Assembly: GCA_023055505.1 (NCBI GenBank)
Contig: JALIRH010000050.1
Coordinates: forward strand, 1,922,001 to 1,986,000
Direction of reading: 5' to 3'
Origin: Callipepla californica brunnescens
Lineage: Eukaryota > Chordata > Aves > Galliformes > Odontophoridae
DNA length: 64,000 nucleotides
The notes beneath the pieces are model-generated. The model ran no database searches. It was not told the DNA's origin and worked only from the letters and a program-made list of their open reading frames with translations. Both the position numbers and the translations under genes were made by a program. This document shows, one piece after another, positions 36,104 to 50,046 of the stretch. Each line of letters begins with the position of its first letter. Positions within the stretch are counted from its first letter, which is position 1.

Positions 36104-39100
36104 GTAAGTAGACTATGAGAGTGTTATTCAGTACTCAGTGAAGAAAATGGCTAATTCAGTAACTGACCTATGAAACACTGCTATATATATTATTTGTGCA
36201 CAAAATATTGAAAAAATAGAAGGACAAAAGCAGACAGCTCTTCTGACAGATCTCTCCTCACTGTCTTTTCTTAAATTCAGACTGAGAAGGGAGAGTTGAG
36301 AGTCAGACGTTATTAGCCAGTATTCAGAAATGGTATCTCTGTACACTATGTATATGAGAGGTGTATCAGTGAAACTAGAAGGTGAGAAAAAGAGAAAATA
36401 GAATTATTACATTGAGGAGCTATGTGGAGAACAATATTTACTTTGTCTTTATTATACTCTCTCTCCATTTCACCAGAATTAGAATAACAACCAGTTATGA
36501 ATTCTTCCATGTTTTACGTTATTGCTATTAGATAGCACAGCTTTTCAACATCAACACTAACAGATGAGGAAACCCCTTATTATCAATCATTACTCTTAAT
36601 TATATTCCTGACAGTTGTATCAAGGGATATAGAAAGATCATTCAGTGATGGTCAGAAGGAGTCAAAGAATTGGTTGTGACTGGTAAAGTGATTATTAAGT
36701 ATTTTTAAAATTGAACTTTATCACACTAGTACAAGCTGAGACATAAACCTCGTTATTATTATGAAATAAATGGATATTTCTAAATACTTTAAATTCACAA
36801 AGCATCCAGGCATATAATTCTGAGCTTTCATTTATTCTTAAGAGGTATTTGTGTTAACGTACTTAGTTTTCTGGTTTCAGAGTTATTAATTTCATGTATA
36901 AAATAACATCATGGATGTTTTAGGATTTACTGACTGAAAAACATATTTAATGGTTTATTGGTTAGAATGTCATTTTTATGTGGCTGAAGTGTGTAAATGT
37001 ACAGATTGATTAGGTGATAATATACCTATGTTCTATAGAAGTTTGACTTCTTGAAGTCATTAAAAAATGGACAGTGATGTTAAGTGAAATATTCACTACA
37101 AAGTATTTAAAATATGGGCTGAAAAGAAAGAAGAATTCTTACTGTATTGAGTGTTTGAAAATTAGAGTCAAATAGATCTGTGTTATTTTTGCACTTTATT
37201 TTCTGCTATATAATATGTCTGCATCTACTGTGAAAGCTTTTAATATGCCTTTAGTCATTTTGTATTATATATATATATATTTGCTTCAAGTTGACTTTTC
37301 AGAGGAATCCAGGGATTTCTGTTTGCCATCTGTTGTTTAACACTATTCATTGTTACCATATAAATTGGGTAGATTTTTCAGCCTGGCTTTGCAATTTGAA
37401 ACTGGAAAGTAAAGTTCATGTATGAGATCAGACAGCATAAGGATATATAACAGCGTTATATTGTTTGTACCTATACTTGTTTATTTGAACTTTGTGGAGG
37501 GGGAGAGATTTTGAAATAGAAAAGAAGTTCTCTGTAGTATGTTTCTACAGCTTTTATGAAAATGAATGGTTGGATGAAGGAGAGAGACTCTTGTGTGCCC
37601 TACATGTAATGTCTACAGTGTAAGTTCAAGCTATATTAGACAGCGGAGAATGCAGAGGGGAGTAAAATATTTTATTTATCTCTATTATGGGAAAAACTTC
37701 TGATATCTTAACACTTTCATACATACTAAAAGCATTCAAGCGCCAGTTTTATGTTTGTTGGAAACACAGCATCACGCTTAGTGAAAATTGTTGCTTGGCT
37801 GGTGTCACTGTTTGGATAAGCACTGTTAGCATACCCTTTCAGCTTAGATAGTCAGAAACTGATGACCTGGCTGAATACTGATATGAATAAGTGGAGATGT
37901 AGAGGGAGGAACTGAACTCCATACAATAGCTGAGTGCAGTCAAGTGAACCAAGTATTTACCTCTTTCATTCCCAACTTTCTGTGTATTGTCCTAGATGTG
38001 TTTGTAATACTTTAGCATGTGATAGCTTTTAACAGCAAAGATATTTTTAGCAGTAACCATTTGTGTATATGAAATAGCTGAAGTTTGCACCATAAAGCAT
38101 AGTTCAGTTTACATGAACGTGTAAATTGGCTTATTTATGAGTCACTTGTGCATGACTGGTACAGCAGAATTCCACATGATAAGTTAGGAAGCTTACAGTA
38201 ATTGGCATATTTAAATAGATTGTCCAATGCATTTATTTCTTTGACAAAAAGTGATCAATTTTAATTTGTCAGATTCTATACTGTTCTCTCATACTGAAAG
38301 TATGCATGCTAAAACAGCAATGACCATGAAATCTGGTGTTAAAATTTGATCATTCCTTTTGTCAAAGAAACAAATTGTGAGATTAACTGAAGAGTCATTG
38401 CTAAACTTAAAGTGCAAGGTAGCAGCAACAAAAAAAAAAAAAAAAAAAGAAAAAAAAAGCTTTATTATTAGTTTTGTCAATCTGTATAATTTTTCAGTTA
38501 AGCAGTCATAAATCAAGGAATATTGTATTTTTTGAGGCTCATTAAAAAGGAAAAAGGTTGGAAAAGGTAGAGATTCAGCAGCCAAAAGCAATGTCTTGTC
38601 TGCATGATTAATTTCCATACTAACTCATGTCTTTTAGTATTCTGAAATCTGTGACACTATTCGTGCTTTTGCTTTGTTATATTTGTCAACTGTTAAAGCT
38701 ACCTTGTGTTGCTTGCACTAAATCTCTTATGAGCTTTGAGTTTCAGTGCACCACTGCAGTTTGTAATCTCCTTCTGTGGTGTTAAATTATCAGCCACATA
38801 TGCACTGTGTCTGACTTAAGGGATGTATTTATTGTTCCCTTGGCTATCGTGCTTACTAATTTGTTTCTTCATTGCTTTGCCTAGAGTTAAGGAGTATTCA
38901 CCCCCAGTTCTCTGAATTCTTAAAAAAATAGCCGAAGTTTGCTCCTCTGTACTTTTTGCGATAGCTTGTCGCTGTTGCAATTCAAATGTACTACCAGTTT
39001 AGCAACCTATTTTATTGAGAGGCGACTGTTCCATAGTTGCTGATTTATGTTTGCGTAGAACAGCAGCAGGTTCAAGAATCTAGAATGTGAATAAAGTGTC

Positions 39101-41777
39101 AGTAGTGGAAGGAGAGTTAAGACAAATTTTAAGTGAATATTTAAGCAGTGTTCCACCGTAGCACTCTTCATACAGCTGGACCTTGGATACAATAAGGGGT
39201 TCATAAGTCCAGGAAAAGTATTTGGATTCTATTAACCAAGCCTCCTTATGTGAAAACAAGTCTTAAAACTATTGCACAATTTTATCTCCTCTCTGCAGCA
39301 TTGTTGCTAACAAGAGGGAGGTAGTTATAGAAGAATGAACAGTTCCTTTGCTTCATCTTGTGTTCTCAGGTGTTATGCAGCCCCTCTTACACTTGATGCC
39401 ACAAGCTTTTTAAAAACTGCCTTGTATATCTGATTGACCTGAAATGTTTTGAAGAAAGTAAAAACTCCTAAAGCTGTGTTGACACTAAAACAGAAGGAAA
39501 GAAAGATGAGGTCTGTATATGCAAAGTAGTAAGGAATTATCCAGGTGATATTAGTGTGTTCACAGAGGTTAATGAATAGGTTAGTATTTGTGAACTGGGA
39601 AGATTTTCAAAGAGTTGCACTTCCTAAAGAAAAAAGGTGTGATGGAGATGAATTCTTTGGCCTAGAATAGCACATAGATACTGGAAAAGTATTTTTCTTT
39701 TCTATTTTATGTTTTCATTACAATGAAATAGAGTAAGACCTTCCACTGCTGGGAAGGTCTTATGGTGCTGTATTAGCACAACCAGTGCTCAATAGACTTC
39801 TTTCCAGTTTCTCTAAGTTCTACCTCTTCACAGCGTGCAATATGAAAAAAAAAAGAAAACCTAAGATGGGATAGGAATATCATACTTTCTCACCAGATTC
39901 TATTTGTCATATTCCTACCATGACTTCAGGATTTGCTGTTTCCATGACAGATGAAAAAAAGAGTGCGCTCTTCCTTAAAAATAGTAATAACAATAATCTC
40001 TTCCTCGTGTTTTATACAATCCTAAATATACGTATCTGTTGGACATTTGTATTCCTCACAATGGGAGAATGAGACCAGCTTTTTTCTTCAACCACTTTGA
40101 GCTTCCATGATGCCAAACACAGTAACTGAAATGACTGCTTCTGAAATTAAATTGAGTCTGTTCTTCTGAGGTCACTTCTTTAAGATGATCCAATATGCTG
40201 CTCCAAAAAATCTCTGGAAACAGACTTTTACTTTTGTCCTTATTTGCATGATTGTAAATCATAATCCATGCAAAAAAATGAAACTAGAAGTCAGAATGTG
40301 CATTAATCTTAATTCAGATTTCTTGCTTTGTTTTGTTTTGTTTTTGTTTTTGGTGCATTTTTAAAGCACAAAGACTGTGTTTAAAAAAAGATAACCATAT
40401 AAAAATTTCTGAAGTGGAATAAATCTGCGTTCAGGTAGTGGATTTAATTGTGTAGTTAGTAGGCACTGAACCACACCTCCCAGAAGAAAGATAAAAATTG
40501 TATTGCATAATTACTCTATGATACTATATGAACAAAGAATAAGTAATTTAAGAGGCTGAGGTGGAATGATGTGTGTCTTCTTTAGGATTACAAGTTACTG
40601 GGAAGAAAAGGGGAAGTTAAAAATTTTCTTTTTTTTTTAATGCTAAAATCATTACAACTGTAGCAGAGTTTTCAGATTACAAGGCACTTTTTGAAAGGAA
40701 GAAATATAGTTCATATTACAGATTTAAATGCAATAAGTGCATTACATATTATTTATATTTTAGAAGACTTAATTTTCAAGGTGTTTTAATACTCTTAAGT
40801 TACTCTTAAGTTACTCATTCTAAGTATGCATATCATTATACATGGTATATATTATACATTGTACCTGAGCGGACAAAAAGTATACACTGTATATACAAGT
40901 CTATAATATACACAATTAAGTTTTATTAATAAATACACGGTTAATAATTTTTATTTTTCTGAAAACAATTAACTACAGGTTAATAATTTACAATGTAATT
41001 TAATTGCCTCTAATAGTTCATAAAAATTCCTTTGAAATAACTAGCTTCTTTGGCCCATCAGAAAGTCTACTGAAATAGAAATATTTCATTGCCTCATTAC
41101 CTCTACTTAGCATGATTAATAAATTAATCACACTGACATGTAGGTAAACGATTGAGAAATTATTTCTTTCAAATGTTTTGAGTCAAATCATCAATGAAGT
41201 ATCATATTAAAGAAAATTAAAATGGTAATGCCTGTATATGCTGAGTTGAGAGTTTTACTGTACTGTCATTACATTTTAAAATCAGTGCATTCCTTGGTAT
41301 TACTTGAGTATCTGAGTAATTTCTTTCAAAGCTTAACATTAGACATCACTAGCTTTCTTTTTTTCATTTATCTTTGACTTAAAGCTGACCACAGATATTT
41401 AGAAGTCTGATTCTGAGCCTCCAACTGGATTTATGACATCATCAATTGCAAAAAAATGTTAAAATCTCTTGAACATTGTTTCTCTTTCATTTAAAAATCC
41501 TTTTGCATATTGCAATAAGGAGGTGCTATGGGACTTTCTAACTGTTTCAGCTGTTTTTAATTTTTTTTAAAGATCTACATCTAATGTGTAAACAGTATTC
41601 TATGATGTTAGCATGTGCTGAGATCTGCTGTCTGCATATGCCAGGAGAGTACAAAGTTAATATAGTAATATTTTACATCATATGTATATACTGTTTATAT
41701 TATAGAATAAAGTTTCATAAATGTGTATTTTCAGTAATCAAATAATGAAAGCAGTTCTGATTTGTTCTTTATTGCAG
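36104..41777 (+). other. Intron between the two supported coding exons
   Basis: It starts with GTAAGT and ends with 'gttctttattgcag'. It contains no recognised transposon, only simple sequence: a TA run near 37266, A-rich sequence at 38430-38458 and an 11-base tandem repeat near 40793-40814. A pseudo-exon at 37551-37619 has good splice sites but would introduce a stop in frame. Confidence 0.6.
38430..38458. repeat. A-rich simple sequence
   Basis: Nineteen A residues, one G and nine more A residues inside the intron. Confidence 0.85.
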
Positions 41778-41927
41778 AGACAAGATTTTAAACAAATAAT
41801 AACTAGTATTGATCAAACTGTTAAACAAGACCAAAGTGTTAACAAGCCAGTTCTAGGAGATTTGGCCTCTCTTCAGCTTTTACAAGAAACATTTAGAATT
41901 TTAGTTCAACCAAGGCATTCAAACTGA
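41778..41927 (+). CDS. Last coding exon of an unrecognised gene
   Basis: The acceptor 'tttgttctttattgcag' precedes a frame of 49 codons and a TGA stop. The frame reads RQDFKQIITSIDQTVKQDQ, then a segment rich in Leu/Gln (LGDLASLQLLQETFRIL), ending VQPRHSN. The Leu-rich part could form an amphipathic helix near the C-terminus. Joined to the exon at 35991 it gives an 86-residue C-terminal tail. The first base is in phase 0, matching the end of the previous exon. There is no signal peptide, membrane segment or known motif. The gene is probably a large one with long introns; coiled-coil content is suggested only if the 3366 block belongs to it. The product is unknown to me. Confidence 0.65.
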   Translation, partial: RQDFKQIITSIDQTVKQDQSVNKPVLGDLASLQLLQETFRILVQPRHSN

Positions 41928-44900
41928 ACCAAAAACCCAATCTTCATAACTGGTGTCAAAATAGAAAATAGACAAAAGGATGAAGGGAGGCAAAGTATAT
42001 ATATGGGCAATCTGTTAAAAACAGTGACTGGATAAGATACTCATTTGCTTATTTGCATTAAGTATCGCATGGATCCACAAGTATGAATCTGTGGTTTGGC
42101 ATGGTCTGTGTGTAGTTTTTAAAATCTCATTTTTAGATCTTTTTTTTAGATTGAAATGAAGAAAAAAAAATGCAGTTAGCAAAAGATCCCACCCATTCAT
42201 TGCTTTATGTAGCTGAAGATGTCTTAAAACTTACACATTGGTGTGGAAGAGAGCTGTCCATGAAAAGCAGACTGAAAATTGTTCTTCAGTCCTTGCAATA
42301 TATACATATAATGTTATGATAACAATGAAAGGAGACTCATAAAGTTTGGTTGTTGCTTTCAAAATTTGATATCAGCAGAAGCTACCAACGATTTTCATTC
42401 TCATCCATTTGTCAGTCTGTGCTTTGTCATTTTTGGAAGTGATATACAATTTCAGAACTTCATTCCCAAACACGGAATGAAAGTCAGTTCAAGACTATGG
42501 AAAACATAGATATGGAAAAATGTGGTAACATTATCCTAAGACTTTTAGAGATTCCAGGATATATAAATATATGTGTGATTGGTACTCTCAAATAATCCTT
42601 TGTTCTCCATTTTGAGGTACGGCAGAATTTTTGCCAAAATGTCATTCTGGAAGTGAAAATAGACAAAAACAGATTTAGTACCGACAAATGTTGTGGACTG
42701 AGCAATTAGATTGCTGTATATTCTAAGTTTTCTCCTCTGTCGTAGTAAAATGCTCATATTCAGAATGGAAGCTGGATTATAGAGAAGATGGGAAGGAAAT
42801 TTGCTGCTAAATACAGGAATGCAGAGCAAAAGAACAAGCAATGGAAAATATGATGTTGGATGCCACTGAATAGGGTTAGATGAAAGAATACTTGAAAGAA
42901 AGAAAGATAATTAGAGGGTTTTTTTTTCATCTTAACTTTTGAGACTGCTGTAACCTGAGGCAAACTGTTTGACACTGCAAAGCGGAAGCAATTATCTATT
43001 TTACTAAAATGATTTCCACCTGAAGGTGATGAAAATTAGAAAATGGGAAGATGAAAAATCTGACTTAGATATACTGTACTATAGAGTATTTAAAGTCTAG
43101 TATAACCAGACAATGCATCATTTTGTAGCATAAATAATACAATTAAATATATAGCTCTATGTATTTTTGTGTCCATTTATATGCATCTCTATATAAATAT
43201 ATTTCTGTGGATGGGTATATCAGGTATTGTACACATCATTGACAACTGAGTTCCATTACCTGTATTTCAGATGAACTTTCTCTGCCAAAATTTTTATAAA
43301 GTTTTCTTCAATAATAATTGCAGTTTGACATTACATTTGAGTAGTAAACCTATAATAGTCCCTTTGCAGCATAAATGCATAGCCTAGAATAGCTCACCTT
43401 TTTTCCCCTTTTATCTTCTGCACCAGGTAAAGCTATGTTGAAAAAAAATGTAAGTTTTTTTTTTTTTTTTTCTTAAAATTGACTTGGGAGAGTGGAAGTA
43501 TGAAAGAATATAAAAAAAATCTTTGATTAAAATGAAAAATACAGTCTTTAAGTTCTGAAAAGAATAAAATTAGCCCTTTGGTAGTCCAATAAGTTATATT
43601 TTACTTGTTACAACTTCTACAGTTTGCACAAATTCTTTAAAAAATTGTAGTTTTAGCTTTACAAGATTCTGGAGTAGTTAATTTACCTGATATCCATGAT
43701 AGCCAGTTTCTATTTTTGTAGACTTATTTCTATAGCAAGAGGCTGTGGAGAACAGGCTTTTTCTGTCTGAGAAAATTTGAGTCTACGTTTTCCTCATGAG
43801 TAATGATGAGACCGCACATTTTTCTGGGCATGTGAATGTTATAATGGTTTTCCTAAATCCTGTATTTTTCTGTTGTTCTAGGAGATAAATTAGAAACCTT
43901 AATTATATATTAATACTAACATTAGTGTGCACAGAATATATATCACTAGTATTGATATCTGTCTATTTTTGAAAATAAAGACACAAACCCAGGAATGAAA
44001 AGGCTCTGACATAACTTTCATGGGATTACCATTGCTTTAAATGAAAGACTCATTTCTGACTCTATCTGGATTGACTCCTGCTGGGGATGTGGTAATTTAT
44101 GGATTGTTCTCACTCTGCTCTGAAGAGCAAAACAAAATAGAATGAAGAACCCAATCAGCATCATAAGTAACTGGAAAGAAAATCTGAAAGAATGTAATTT
44201 CCTTTCAGTCTTGTGAACTCTGAGTCATCCTTTCAAGTTCTTGAAAATTAACTCACCTGTTTACTGATGGCCTTCCAGGGGTGACAATAATCCTAGATGA
44301 AATTTCTTTCTCTCCATGAAATTCTTTATCAGTGTCAGATCAGTGTGTATGCTGAACTGATAAGATGTAAGAACTGCTGATGAGAAACATAGAAGTGAGT
44401 ATTTCTAGCTATGACAAAATGTCATTAGTCCTTCCTTCCAGACAGGTTTTAACCGTTATTACTCACTCAGTTTCTCAAGTTCATTTGTAGATCTTGCTTT
44501 CTTAAGAATTATTTTCCTGCTTCTAAATATATTTGTTTATAGGAAAACCAGTAGAAAATAGAAATCTGTATTTCTGCTTCATGTCCATGGGCTTAATGGC
44601 TTGTACAGCTATCTGTCAAAAATTGCTACAATCGACAGTCTGCTGTATAAGGATTCTAATGAAGAATTCAGTATAGTAGTAGTCCATGACAGCTCTGATG
44701 ATGTCTGTCACCTGGATTCCAGTAAAGACTTCATACCATTAAAAATATGGAAGGGAAGAGTGAAAAGGCAGTTAATATGACTAACATATTTTTGTGACCC
44801 ATTTTAACAGCAAATTTACTTTGTAACTGAGTTGGATACATACTTTATGTTCTATTCTGGAGCTCACTGAAGAAGTAAAAGAGATTTTATCCAAATCATT

Positions 44901-45276
44901 TCATTTTCCATTTTTGAATCCTGTATGAAACTTGTACAAAGAAATGCATCATCCACTCACAACAAGTAATAATGTTTAAATTGATTAATTAAATGATTTA
45001 TATGTATGATGATTTTTAATATAAGAGCAGCAGTCTACTCTTGAACACACACACAAAAACTGATCAAATAAATTACAGAAATTAAAGTGGCTTTTTTTTC
45101 TATTGTCAGGGGTGGAGTATCTTAGTTTCCTACATTAGTTTTCAGAAAATAGTGATCAAATAAGAGGGAATAAGAACAGAAGTTCAAACTCAGTTCTAAC
45201 CAACAATGAATGCTGCTTCAAGCTCTTGTCGTTTATTCAATCCCAGAGTTCTAATTTATCAATGATACTAATATTA
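41928..45276. other. Presumed 3' UTR and downstream non-coding sequence
   Basis: The sequence after the stop should start as 3' UTR. AATAAA hexamers occur near 43563 and 43974, but I cannot say which, if any, is used. AT-rich simple sequence lies near 43140-43205 and a T run near 43456-43472. Opposed frames of 60-98 codons at 42484-42975 lack support. Confidence 0.4.
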
Positions 45277-45390
45277 CAGAATCATAAAATGGCTTTATTT
45301 GGAAGGGGCCTTAAAGGTCATTAGTTCAAACGCCTGCCATGAGCGAAGTTACCACCTTTGCTCAGGGTCCCGTCTGGCCCGGCCTTGAGA
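45277..45390 (-). mobile_element. CR1 3' fragment, minus orientation
   Basis: 'cagaatcataaaatggctttatttggaaggggccttaaaggtcattagttcaaacgcctgccatgagc' is a reversed CR1 3' end. About 115 bases are kept. Confidence 0.9.
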
Positions 45391-45839
45391 TACATGTTTT
45401 AGTTAATAGAAAACATACATACACATAAATCACCAATATGTCACCTAAATAAAGCAAAAGAGGCAACATCATAACAAAGAAGAACTTGAAGTTTATACAT
45501 CAAACAAACATGCAAAAACCTATTTTAGACAAGCAGAGTTCTATGGATGTCAAGATTAAGAAGTCCGATTTTTAATTTGGACATTTAACTGTTGACTAAA
45601 CATTAATGTAAATGTGAGATTCATTCTGTAAATACTGTAAGTGTGCATATATATACAAATTTAAATTCTCCTTGTTGGGATTTGTTTTGTGGGTAGGAAA
45701 TAACACAGTGATGTGAGAAGGCATTGACACTGTCTGCTATATTACTGCTAGCGTGACAAATAAAAGCAGGAATAATTTAGTACAGAATCCTCTATTTTGA
45801 TTCCTTAAAGATAAATCTTACAAATATATGGTTACTGAA
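45391..45839. other. Non-coding spacer between two CR1 fragments
   Basis: AT-rich, nothing recognised. Confidence 0.5.
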
Positions 45840-46040
45840 AGAGTGGTGTGGTACTGAAACAGGTTGCTCAGAGAAGTTGTCTATACTCTGTCCCTGGAGG
45901 TGTTTAAGGCCAATTTGGATGGGATCCTGGACAGTCTGATCTAGTCGTTGATCTACTGGCTGGCAACCAGGGGGGTTGGAACTTGTTGATCCTTGGGGTC
46001 CCTTCCAATCTAACCTATTCTATGATTTTTTTATTCTATG
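45840..46040 (+). mobile_element. CR1 3' fragment, plus orientation
   Basis: 'gtactgaaacaggttgctcagagaagttgt', 'ccctggaggtgtttaaggccaatttggatgggatcctggacagtctgatctag' and 'ggggtcccttccaatctaacctattctatgattttttt' follow the CR1 3' consensus to its tail. Confidence 0.94.
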
Positions 46041-48099
46041 AACACTTAGAAATTTGAAGTTTTGAATCATTTTTTTCTGTTTGAGGATAAATTATTTCTT
46101 GTACTAGCAATTATTATATATTAATTTTCTGTCAGTTCGTTTGGTAGCATGTATGTACAACATTTGAAATTGGGAGCGTAGAAAGGCTGTATATAATTCT
46201 AATGTACACACAGTCTTTTCATACCCATTTAATGTATTTGGTATAAATGCTTTTTAATTCCCCATATTTTGACAAAATAAGTCAAGCACAACCTCATCCA
46301 CATTCAGAACTACTCTATACAGAAGTATAGAGTATAGCTGTACAAATTTAAATACACATTATTTGTGTTTGTAACCCTTACAAAACTGAGGGGAAAAAAT
46401 GGTTGTCAGCCATTTAGAGTGATTCCTTCTTCACATATTTATAAATCACCTCTCTTCCAAAATATGTTTGTATAAGGCAGTGAGTGTATAATTCATTTTC
46501 ATGGTATCTTGAAGATTCAGATCAATCAAAAAAACCAACAGACTAAAACACCACAGTGAGTGTGGTGTCAAATTTTAAGAATTAATCATCAGATGAAGTA
46601 ATTTACTGTGCAAAACCACAGGCATGATAATGAAAGTTGTTGACTTATTACGTTTTGTTTAATTGCTGTTCATAGAAATAAAATCTAATTTTGTTGACCA
46701 GATATACATTCATTCTTTTTCATGAGCTATTCATGAAATTTCAACTTAGTTTTTATTTCTGATTTCTTCAAATATTTATTTTCTATTTTCTTCCTCAAAT
46801 ATTTTCTTGGAAATGAGCTGGAGTTTAAATAAAATTATCTACACTTTTTTGCTTTAAATTTTGCAAGTAAATATTTTATCTGTAGAAATAAACTTTCAAA
46901 TAATTTGAGTGAGTGGGACTGACATAATCAGATCTGTGGTATGAACACAATTCCATAAAATAAAGTAAACTGACATTTTCTTTACTCTTCTGTAATATTG
47001 ACTTTGATAACATAGTGGACTGAAATACATTGTGATTTCTAATCAGTAATAATCTATGTTTTGGAGAATAGTGACAGAATTAAGCAGAAAAAAAATTAAA
47101 TGCAACTCCTATCAAAGGAGTTAGTTCATTGTCCATTTCAAGCACTCTCCTGTCTGGAATCTATACTGAGAAAACACAGAATTTTCATAATCTTGCAATA
47201 TTAACTTACTGCTTTAGTGATTGCACCACTAAATTTGGTAAAAGTTACTGGAAGAGGGAATAGTTCAATTCCATCTATTTCAGTTTCATTACAAATAATA
47301 TGCATAGCTTTTACTTCAAAGTTAGAATCATGCTTGTTTCGGACCCAGATCGTGCTGCTGCTGGGATTGCCTTCTGCTTAAATGTAGAAATAGTTTTTAA
47401 CAGCTCTACGATGCATAGCATTTCCAAAACTGACATTTTATTTTCAGTGGTGCGTTGCTTACCAGTTATGATTTGTGGCCTATCCGGGGTGGCTCCCATT
47501 GTATAAAGTAAAGGGCAACAAAACAAAGTTACCCTCTGACAAAATCAGCAGGCTTTTTTGATCTCTGCCCATCTTCTAAAAGAAGCTCCTGTTACCTGAT
47601 TGTTCTACTTTGTTTTGTAGCTGAAGCACATCATGTATCTGTACCTCTGTGTATGAGGCTAGGTAACTGGATTTTTAAGGGGCTTCTTTCTGCAGAATGG
47701 AATTTTGAGCATGTCTACAGAGGAAATGCAGGTTTAATGTTGAGTGATTGCATCTTCACATTGCTCTTCATTATCTGTCACTTCCTTGTCATTTTCTGTT
47801 GAATGATGACAGAGTTTAGGTGCAGGGCTGTTACTCTGTTTCACAAGAGTTTCTCGGGGAGCATGTTTGATTTTGAATAATCAAAGAAATATACCGCAGC
47901 ACCTTTTTCTCTCGAGATGACCTCATCTTTGATACTGTTAGATCAAAATATATAATTCTTTTGATCTTTAAGATGAAAAAGGGAATCTTGTTTTGTTCTT
48001 GATAAGTTCTTGTTTTTGAGCTTACTTTATATTTAAATGATACCTTAAATAAACTTTTGTTATGCTTATTTAAAGTTTGATGATTCTGAGAAGAGAAAT
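46041..48099. other. Non-coding stretch with one GC-richer island
   Basis: Mostly AT-rich. At about 47300-47530 a less AT-rich island with CpGs is open for about 70 codons on both strands. No domain or splice pair supports a gene, and it could be a conserved non-coding element. Confidence 0.4.
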
Positions 48100-48470
48100 A
48101 ACATGAGATGCCTGCAACTGATCATCTGTTTTTATTTGTAGATGTAGGGGAGCTTTTAGGTCCTGTCCTGAACTGGTGATTGAGCGCCAGGTGAAGGGGT
48201 GTTGCTGGTCCAGGGGCACATGCAAATTGTTTGCACTTGAGCTCACACAAGGGCCTGTCACTGTGGGGAGAGCATCTATGGGACCTGGGCTGCTGCCTGA
48301 GGAATGCTGTGTAACCAGAGAGCCTCTTTGCCAATTGTGCTGGTTCAAGTCTTCTTTCTGTATATGACTATTGACCTACTGTGAATTCTTTACCAGGTAT
48401 TGCTAAGAACCTGTCAGAAGAAATTTTTCTTCTTTGTGACTAGAGCATTAGTACTGGAGGTCAATAGAGC
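48100..48470. repeat. Unclassified dispersed repeat, copy 1
   Basis: The block containing 'gtcctgtcctgaactggtgattgagcgccaggtgaagggg', 'gtaaccagagagcctctttgccaattg' and 'aagaacctgtcagaagaaatttttcttctttgtga' is paired with a similar block at 52600-53005. It is less AT-rich than its surroundings. It resembles ERV LTR or old retroelement sequence but has no clear TG...CA ends and no coding domain. The minus-strand open frames of both copies share a similar start (LSGY.A.LR.Q). Confidence 0.6.
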
Positions 48471-48759
48471 AAGAGATAATGGAGCTGTATCTAACACTTA
48501 AAAACTGGACCAACAGTTTTCTTTATGCTATTTTCATATCCTTTATATAGTTTCTATGTGCAAGTTGTATAATTTGAAATGTCTGTTTGTTTTTCACAAG
48601 TGGGATTATGTAAATTTTTAATTTGTAAAGTCTAGACGCTGCTTCTTTAAAAGCAGGATGGTAGTTGACCTGTCTGTATGCAACTAATTAGGATGTTAGT
48701 GGGTGAAAGGTCTTCCAGGTGTAGTAGCTTATGCACATTCATCTTCAGTTTATCTATCT

Positions 48760-48905
48760 CATAGAAGCATAGAATGGCCTAGGTTGAAAAGGACCTCAGA
48801 GATCGTATAGTTTAAAACCCCTGCTGTGGGCAGAGACACCAAGCACTAGACTAGGCTGCCCAGAGCCACATCCAGCCTTGATCTCAGTTGATCAGTGGTC
48901 AAACT
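48760..48905 (-). mobile_element. CR1 3' fragment, minus orientation
   Basis: 'catagaagcatagaatggcctaggttgaaaaggacctcagagatcgtatagttt', 'aacccctgctgtgggcagagacacc' and 'aggctgcccagagccacatccagcc' match a reversed CR1 3' end. Confidence 0.94.
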
Positions 48906-50046
48906 CATTCTTGTCTCTAAAGAAGCTGCTTATATTTTTCTCTGCTTTTCTGAAACTGTAAGTTTTCATGGAAATATATTATTTCTTTGATTATTTTACT
49001 TGTACAATGCATGCAAGATTTATCAGCACATGTGGAGTTTGAAGGAGTGAGAAGTTAAAGTCCTGTTGTTAATCCTTCGCTCTTATGTGAGAGGTTGAAG
49101 TATCACATGAACTACAGAACATCTGACTCTTGAGTGCTTCTAGGATTGTTGCCACATCCTGGTTGTATAACACTGATCTATGCTTATGTGTTAAATATTA
49201 AATCAGTTTTAGTTCTTTCAGCGACTATCAGTAGCTCAAATATCAGAAGAGTATTTTCTTAAGAAAAATAAATGAAAATGAGTATTATATTTGAAGACTT
49301 TCATGTTGCTATCTTGAAAAAAGTCTTCCAATCAGATTTAACTGTCAAAGAAATTGAATCTGCTTTCAACACAACCAGAGAGTTAAAACGGTTATAAAAA
49401 TCATAGGCTGTGTAGTGTGTAGTTAGTGTACATCAGCACATTGTCACATTTTATTATGTTGTGTGTTTTAGGTAATTAATTTTTTTGTCTTATTTCATTA
49501 AAATGTATTGTTTTCAGGGAAAACTATTTTTTCCCTTATATAGACCACTAGCATAGAACATTTACAATGTGAGTGAAAGAACTATGCATAGAATTTGCAT
49601 AATTTTTACTCTTTGAATTGAAGAAGGCTAAAGTTTAGTTTTTCCTCCTAGTGTGTGTGCGTAGAGTGGGAAAAAAACATCATGATTATCTTACCAAATT
49701 ATAAGAAGCACACTGCTAGAAAATACTGCACACTGAGTGCCTTGAAATACATGGTATTAATCATATGAGTATTTATGGAAAACTATTCAGTGTATTTTTG
49801 TAAGCTGTATGACATAGTATGTGAGCATAGTTTAGTGTTATTTTAAATGTATTCTTGTTAGGCCACATTATAACTAGGAAGCCAGTCATGCGCTAAACTA
49901 TTATCATGAGGTGAACTGTGTTGTTTCTGCTGGTTAAAATGGTACATAGGCATAAGCTGAACCTCACCAGGTGCATTAGGTCCTGTATGAGTAGAAGTAT
50001 GATAGATTAGGTATTGCTCAGCAAGCAAATAATAGGGAATTTCAGA
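48906..50046. other. Non-coding stretch, nothing recognised
   Basis: AT-rich with no repeat or exon recognised. The minus-strand frame at 49858-50061 is unsupported. Confidence 0.5.

Noticed and set aside
37551..37619. Exon-like segment with acceptor 'gtttctacag', donor gtaagt and a 69-base length inside the last intron
   Set aside because: In the phase required between the 35991 and 41778 exons it reads a TGA at its third codon. The frame that is open does not fit the flanking exons.
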